A stretch of 44,427 nt of DNA. Source: UBA525 sp964589765 (lineage in GTDB: Archaea; Nanobdellota; Nanobdellia; Woesearchaeales; UBA525). A program made the position numbers and the translations under genes. Below the pieces are notes generated by a model. The model was not told where the DNA came from. It searched no databases and saw nothing but the letters and a program-made list of their open reading frames with translations. Positions 39,821-44,427 of the stretch are shown here, piece by piece; the stretch's first letter is position 1; each line of letters begins with the position of its first letter. The stretch covers positions 1-44,427 of the forward strand of contig CAZPUM010000009.1 in assembly GCA_964589765.1 (NCBI GenBank), read 5' to 3'.

Positions 39821-41767
39821 TTACACTTTTCTACGCGCATATAACATTGAGAAAACCGCTACAGCACCAAGAATTAGAATTTCCGCTAACAACATCATGA
39901 ACTGTAAGGTTGTAAGGCCAAGACCTGTGTCAAAAATCAAAACTCTTCTCAACAGAAATTCTGATAACACATAAGGGTTCAATTGAGCAAACATATAGAT
40001 TGAGGGATTCATACTCTCCAAGGGTATCATCGTACTGCTTATTACAAAGAAAATCACACATATGATCACTGAGAACAAAGTGGTTGTCTCTTCCGAAGTA
40101 AAAATAAATCCAAATATCATTCCTATAAGAGAGAACAAGGTTACCGAAAGCAAACACGCCACCACCAGGTCAATTGGACTCTGAAGAATATTGATTCCAA
40201 AGGCGAAAGACCCTATTAAAGATATTATTATCACCTGGAGAAAAGCCAGGATCAACGCTGTCAGTAAAACCCCCACAAACGAAAGCATCCTTGACTTGGG
40301 AGCTATGTGATTCCTGAAGTGGGCTCTGCTTGAACGCTCTTTCATAACTATTGTACTGGCTGCCAACACGCTTACAAACAACAAAACAACAGCCAACAAC
40401 GAGGGGAAGAAGAAAGATAGTTTGTTGTCATCCTCATTGACAGGTTTTATTCCTGTCTTGAAAGGACTTATTATCGCTTCAGGAGTGAGAGTTGTTACCT
40501 CAGAAAGACTTTCCTTTACATCCTTCATCCCTGCTTGTAACGAATCGACAAGAACTCCTGTATCAGAAAGGGATTTTTTCGAAACAGCAATATCTTTCAG
40601 CATCTCTGAACGCATCGATTCCATATCTTCAAGTCTTGCCGTTCCTGAATCCAATTCTGACTGTAAATCACCAAGCTGAGACGATACACCATCAATTGTT
40701 TTGATGGCATTTTCACTGCTCTTTTTAGATTCCTTTTGAAAATTTTCAAGTCTCTTATCCGCCTCATCAATCCTGTCAATACCCTCATCTATTGCCGATT
40801 CAGTTGCCTCTGCTTCTTCCTTTGCTTTTCTCATGTTAATCTCTGTTGTTAAGAGTACAGAGCAGTCAGGCCTTTCGGACCCTTCAAGAGCTTGCCGAAA
40901 AGCCACATCATCACCAAGATAACCAGACAGGTCTTCACTGTTGCTAACAGTACAGCCAAGGGCAGTTTGCCCTGCAACGACCTGTGAAATATACTCATCC
41001 AAGTCGTCCTGTGCCTGGCTCAGGTCATTCTTAGCATTGACAAGTTCTTGACGGGTATCTGCTAAATCATCTCGAGAATTTTTTATCTCCCGGTCAATCT
41101 GTTTCTGCTGTTCAAGAATCACTTTTTTCTGAGCATCGGCCTGATTTTGAACATCACCCAAGTCTGCATCCGGTGCTGTCAAATCGAGACTGTCTATTTG
41201 AGACTCCATAGTCTCTATACCTGAAAGAAGTTCGGCCCTGCTTGAAGATATATTTGACATTGAGTTTCCTGCGTCTTCAAGATAATCGTAAACTTTGTCG
41301 AACTTTTGCAGAAGTTCTGTACTTACAGCGGTTCCTATCGATGTTGCTTCATCAGACAGTCTGGAGTTCATGGATTCTAAAAGCATCCACACAAGGGTCA
41401 GTCTCGAATAATCAACGTGGAACGTTACTTCTGTCTGTTTTCCTTCCCCTTGAGGAGCTATTGTCATACAGATGTGAGCCTCCCCTTCTGAAACACTATC
41501 CACACAGTCTTGTTCTACTTCAAACTCAGTTATTCTGAATGTGTCACTAGTTTGTTTAAGGTTGTCAAGAATCTGATTAACCTCATCAGTTGTGCTTGCA
41601 GAATAAACTCCAACTTTTATATCTCGTAAATCAGTGTTTGTGAATGCTATCCCTATCACGACAATCAACAAAAGAGGTCCAAAAAGAATAGCTGCTGTAC
41701 TGACTCTGCTTCTAAAAAGTCTTAGCAGGTTTTTCCAGATGGCCGCGAAAATTGCGGGAATCTTCAT
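39821..41767 (-). CDS. ABC-2 type permease with large coiled-coil ectodomain
   Basis: 648 aa. One N-terminal membrane helix (~20-42), an external alpha/beta segment, a long coiled coil (~130-430, heptads such as QKVILEQQKQIDREIKNSRD), and about five to six C-terminal membrane helices (~455-645). The TM-ectodomain-TM layout is that of ABC-2 exporters of the YhgE/Pip type, where the ectodomain can contact surface polymers. It overlaps the ATPase gene by four bases. Substrate not known. Confidence 0.85.
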   Translation of the reverse strand: MKIPAIFAAIWKNLLRLFRSRVSTAAILFGPLLLIVVIGIAFTNTDLRDIKVGVYSASTTDEVNQILDNLKQTSDTFRITEFEVEQDCVDSVSEGEAHICMTIAPQGEGKQTEVTFHVDYSRLTLVWMLLESMNSRLSDEATSIGTAVSTELLQKFDKVYDYLEDAGNSMSNISSSRAELLSGIETMESQIDSLDLTAPDADLGDVQNQADAQKKVILEQQKQIDREIKNSRDDLADTRQELVNAKNDLSQAQDDLDEYISQVVAGQTALGCTVSNSEDLSGYLGDDVAFRQALEGSERPDCSVLLTTEINMRKAKEEAEATESAIDEGIDRIDEADKRLENFQKESKKSSENAIKTIDGVSSQLGDLQSELDSGTARLEDMESMRSEMLKDIAVSKKSLSDTGVLVDSLQAGMKDVKESLSEVTTLTPEAIISPFKTGIKPVNEDDNKLSFFFPSLLAVVLLFVSVLAASTIVMKERSSRAHFRNHIAPKSRMLSFVGVLLTALILAFLQVIIISLIGSFAFGINILQSPIDLVVACLLSVTLFSLIGMIFGFIFTSEETTTLFSVIICVIFFVISSTMIPLESMNPSIYMFAQLNPYVLSEFLLRRVLIFDTGLGLTTLQFMMLLAEILILGAVAVFSMLYARRKV

Positions 41768-42699
41768 TGCGTATCCCCCTCCAACATCTGTTCAAAAACA
41801 GTACTCAAAGAAGGTCTCATAACATCAATGTCTATCAAGTGTTCCCGTAATGGAGATAAACTTCTCATAATAGCATATACCAACTCTTCAGGTTGTTTTG
41901 TGAAAAACAGCAGTTTATGGTCTGTCTCTTCATACTTCATGTACATACCACCGTTGTTTTTGATTGATTGAAGAACCGCAGCATAGTTCCCTGGATAAGT
42001 TACCAGATGAACCTCAACATAAGGGAAATGTGCCTCAACAATCTCTTTTGGAGATCCTGTGGCCATTATTTTCCCGTTATGTAACATCAGAACCCTTGTG
42101 CATAACTGCTCCAACTCTTCAAGCAGGTGACTTGTGATGATTATCGATATACCCTGCTTGTTGATTTTCTGGACGAGGTGAATCATGTGCTTTCTAAGCA
42201 CAGGGTCAAGACCATTTGATGGCTCGTCCAGAATCAGCACACTTGGCTCATGAAGAAGAGAGATGGCCAAGTCCAAGCGTCTTTTCATACCTCCTGAGAG
42301 TTTCTCAGCAAAAACTTTTTCACTTCCGTTAAGTTCTACAAGCTCCAATAGTTGCGGAATTCTATCTTTCAAAATCTCTTCAGAAATTCCGTATAGTCTA
42401 CCAAAGTAGGCCAGGTTCTCTTCACAGCTTAAGTCGTCATAGAAACACTCATCTTGTGTAGCGAACCCTACTTTACTTGTGAGCTGAGCAGGGATTACCA
42501 CAGAACCTTTGTACTTAACGTTACCTGACTCAGGTGTGTAGAAACCTATCAGAGTTCTCAAAATGGTTGTTTTTCCAGCACCTGACGGACCGATAATTCC
42601 TATAATCTCCCCCTCTTCAATATCAAAAGTGACGTCATCGAGAACTTTACGCTTGTTGAACACTTTTGTCACATGCTCAAACTGAAAAATCGACACCAT
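41764..42699 (-). CDS. ABC-2 type transporter ATP-binding protein
   Basis: 311 aa. Walker A GPSGAGKTT (~36-44), Q-loop FATQDECFY, signature LSGGMKRRLDLA, Walker B SVLILDEPSNGLD and H-loop IIITSHLLEE. The C-terminal ~80 residues are an extra regulatory domain common in exporter ATPases. It drives the adjacent permease (ATGA-type overlap at 41764-41767). TATA CTTTTTAAAGC (~42733-42723 on minus) predicts a leaderless mRNA starting near 42699. Confidence 0.95.
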   Translation of the reverse strand: MVSIFQFEHVTKVFNKRKVLDDVTFDIEEGEIIGIIGPSGAGKTTILRTLIGFYTPESGNVKYKGSVVIPAQLTSKVGFATQDECFYDDLSCEENLAYFGRLYGISEEILKDRIPQLLELVELNGSEKVFAEKLSGGMKRRLDLAISLLHEPSVLILDEPSNGLDPVLRKHMIHLVQKINKQGISIIITSHLLEELEQLCTRVLMLHNGKIMATGSPKEIVEAHFPYVEVHLVTYPGNYAAVLQSIKNNGGMYMKYEETDHKLLFFTKQPEELVYAIMRSLSPLREHLIDIDVMRPSLSTVFEQMLEGDTQ

Positions 42700-42760
42700 T
42701 CCCTAAAAAAACGGGAAGTGTGCTTTAAAAAGTTAGCTTAAAAAACAATAGAGGAGAGGA

Positions 42761-43225
42761 CTACTTTTTCTTGGCTGGCTTTGGAGCCTCTTTCTTCACA
42801 TCCTCAGTCTTGGCCGTTGAACCCCCAACACGCACTTTTGGTAATGGGACAGGTGCTGGAAGATTCAAGTCTTTACTTATCAGAAGAGCTTGGATGTTAC
42901 ACTTCTCAAGAACATGGTTCATTATATGGGTTGCCAACTCATTTGGCAGTCTCTTGTTCTTTGACCAGTCCTTCTTTATCTCTTCTGCCTTTTTTGGTTC
43001 AAGTAGCAAAAGGACCTCTCCATCAAACTTGATGTGAGCAATGTCAGGCTTGTAGTTACTCATGTAGTTCCACTCGACACTTAAAGCTGAGCGGGACTCA
43101 CCAAGACCTATCTTTGTCTCTTTTACGTCCTTGATTGATATGTTGTTGCTGATGTTAATCTTGCCAACGGCAGCTCTAAGTCTCTGCGCGTCGATTTTTG
43201 TGAAATTAAAACCTACTATGTTCAT
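42761..43225 (-). CDS. Hypothetical archaeal protein, SecB-like appearance
   Basis: 154 aa from ATG 43225, chosen because GGTGA lies five to six bases before it and a TATA box (CTTATAAAAAG, ~43265-43255) places the transcript start between this ATG and the upstream GTG (43249). It starts MNIVGFNFTKIDAQRLRAAV, has INISNNISIKDVKE and ends with LNLPAPVPLPKV followed by a Lys/Ala-rich tail. The beta-rich pattern recalls SecB-fold proteins, but this is only a by-eye similarity. Cytosolic. Confidence 0.7.
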   Translation of the reverse strand: MNIVGFNFTKIDAQRLRAAVGKINISNNISIKDVKETKIGLGESRSALSVEWNYMSNYKPDIAHIKFDGEVLLLLEPKKAEEIKKDWSKNKRLPNELATHIMNHVLEKCNIQALLISKDLNLPAPVPLPKVRVGGSTAKTEDVKKEAPKPAKKK

Positions 43226-43285
43226 TTGGTCACCTTCATCTGAGAGCACTGGCTCTTTTTATAAGCGTTTTGGACTCTTTATAAG

Positions 43286-43627
43286 TCATGTCTTGTCTTC
43301 GAGGAGCATCTCCGTGGCCTGCTCAAAACTGACGTGTTTGTCACGGGCAAGCTTCCGAATTTTGGCCCTTGTCTCTTCAGAGCCTTCCATTAACTCCTTG
43401 AACCTTTCAATTCTGTACTCAGTCTCATCCTTGAGCTTTTTTCTTTTGGATTTGTCGACTTTCTCGATTTCTCGCTCAATCAGATTTACTGCTGTGTTTT
43501 CAAGTACCTTTGGGGAGGTGCTATACCCTCTCGCACCTCTCGCGTACAGAGTGCTGATGACGGTGTCGATAAAATCCTTCGTCTTTTTGTCCCGGGTCTT
43601 GGATTCAAGAGAGCTCTCGTCATTCAT
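43286..43627 (-). CDS. Small helical hypothetical protein
   Basis: 113 aa, highly charged, mostly helical (LIEREIEKVDKSKRKKLKDE; EYRIERFKELMEGSEETRAK). No family recognised. Upstream TATA-like sequence (GTTTATAACTATATAGG on minus, ~43680-43664) is shared with the divergent HAD gene region. A short SEETRAKIRKLARDKHVS segment suggests a C-terminal three-helix unit. Confidence 0.65.
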   Translation of the reverse strand: MNDESSLESKTRDKKTKDFIDTVISTLYARGARGYSTSPKVLENTAVNLIEREIEKVDKSKRKKLKDETEYRIERFKELMEGSEETRAKIRKLARDKHVSFEQATEMLLEDKT

Positions 43628-43700
43628 ACGCTGTTCGTTATGTCTGTGGATATAAGTCTTATCCTATATAGTTATAAACAGACATTTCAAGGGTATAAAT

Positions 43701-44387
43701 GTGATTAAGTTAATCTGTCTTGACATGGATGGCATTCTGATTAAACCTAACAAATTCTGGATGGACCTCCACAAAAAGTACGGAACTCTCGAGGAAGGAA
43801 TTGAACTCACAAAGAGATACCTCAAGACCGACTACAAACGTCTCGTGGAGGAAGTAATCGGACGACTCTGGGCTGGGAAACCAGCTTCGGACTACTTCGA
43901 GCTTGTTGAATCCATGGAGTTTATGGACGACCTGGACAAATTATTCAAAACACTGGACAATTTTCAGGTCGGGAAAGAACGCGCACCCAGAGCGATTATC
44001 ACAGGTGGCGCGTTTGAGACCGCCCAACGAATTCAGAAAGAGTTTGGTATTGACCATATATTTGCGAACAAACTAAACTTCCGCGACGGCGTTATTGCAG
44101 GCAGTGGCGATTTTGAATGGCCTGTCGGTCAAGGGGGCGAGTCTAAAGCCAGAATCGTTAAACAACTCTGTGATGAGTACGGAATACAACCTCAGCAGGT
44201 TCTATTCATCGGCGATTCTGGGATAGACCTTGATGCTTTCAAAATTGTTGGACACTCAATAGCTTTCAACTCAGAAAATACAGAATTAAAAAAAGAAGCC
44301 ACATACGTTGTGGACTCGGGCAAGATTACTGATATACTTCCAGTTCTTGAGGAGATACAATCACAGGATAGTCAGACCCATTCATGA
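43701..44387 (+). CDS. HAD-superfamily phosphatase, SerB-like
   Basis: 228 aa from GTG 43701, which lies ~25 nt after TTATAAAC (43672-43679), so probably leaderless. Motif I LICLDMDGILI, motif II AIITGGAFE, motif III Lys in GGESKARIV, and motif IV VLFIGDSGIDLDAFK. The helical cap between motifs I and II resembles phosphoserine-phosphatase-like (C1 cap) enzymes, but the substrate is not certain. The last 40 bases of the window after this gene show no supportable feature. Confidence 0.85.
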   Translation: MIKLICLDMDGILIKPNKFWMDLHKKYGTLEEGIELTKRYLKTDYKRLVEEVIGRLWAGKPASDYFELVESMEFMDDLDKLFKTLDNFQVGKERAPRAIITGGAFETAQRIQKEFGIDHIFANKLNFRDGVIAGSGDFEWPVGQGGESKARIVKQLCDEYGIQPQQVLFIGDSGIDLDAFKIVGHSIAFNSENTELKKEATYVVDSGKITDILPVLEEIQSQDSQTHS

Positions 44388-44427
44388 GTCTTCTCAACAT
44401 TACCTTGTTTTTCTCGTATTCTTTACC

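Noticed and set aside
44388..44427. Open frame on the minus strand running in from the window edge
   Set aside because: It overlaps the 3' end of the HAD gene, is very short in view and shows no family signature.
1..44427. CRISPR arrays, insertion sequences, integrases, attachment sites
   Set aside because: None seen by eye: no direct repeats with regular spacers, no transposase or integrase motifs, and no tRNA-flanking integrase.

Overview
The window is archaeal. It holds GatD and GatE (the archaea-specific tRNA-dependent Gln amidotransferase), a two-ring Cdc48 AAA ATPase, TruD, a zinc-LID adenylate kinase and an intronless tRNA-Arg(CCT). Many promoters have a TATA box about 25-30 nt before a leaderless start codon. 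The many signal-peptide proteins rich in N-X-S/T sequons, and the style of the small archaeal regulators, fit a DPANN-type archaeon (Woesearchaeota-like). That taxonomic placement is inference; no rRNA or ribosomal protein gene is present.

Region 1 (1-14.3 kb) is an envelope and regulator island. It carries six paralogous secreted proteins of about 235-255 aa (starting at 6852, 7603, 9259, 10650, 13173 and 14025), a pair of paralogous secreted proteins of about 310 aa (6111, 12407), a membrane protein with a cytoplasmic zinc ribbon, and other exported proteins. Regulator genes sit directly in front of surface-protein genes with ATGA stop/start overlaps: two ArsR-like winged-helix proteins, one tandem-HTH protein and one AbrB-like protein. 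Several promoters carry a paired GTATAC-type operator near the predicted transcription start.

Region 2 (14.3-25.7 kb) looks like a previously unnamed envelope-spanning machine. A minus-strand operon runs: ribbon-helix-helix protein, second RHH-like protein, a 975-aa Ig/PKD membrane protein, a 1362-aa membrane-anchored HerA/FtsK-type ATPase, one or two coiled-coil proteins with a small repeated domain (I believe DUF5752), and a 462-aa coiled-coil protein. A convergent plus-strand pair encodes another protein with the same small domain and a dCTP-deaminase-family enzyme. The extracellular N-terminus of the HerA-type ATPase resembles the six secreted proteins of region 1, which ties the two regions into one candidate system. 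The small domain occurs five times in this region, and one copy is split by an apparent +1-nt frameshift in an A6 run.

Region 3 (25.9-44.4 kb) is mostly housekeeping: adk, truD, a hypothetical gene, tRNA-Arg followed after one base by a flippase-like gene, a six-hairpin glycosidase-like gene, a PHP phosphoesterase, gatE, cdc48, a lipoprotein, gatD, a large Cys-rich lipoprotein, an ABC exporter pair, two small archaeal hypothetical genes and a HAD phosphatase. The last 40 bases (44388-44427) hold no supportable gene. No CRISPR array, insertion sequence, integrase or rRNA was seen.
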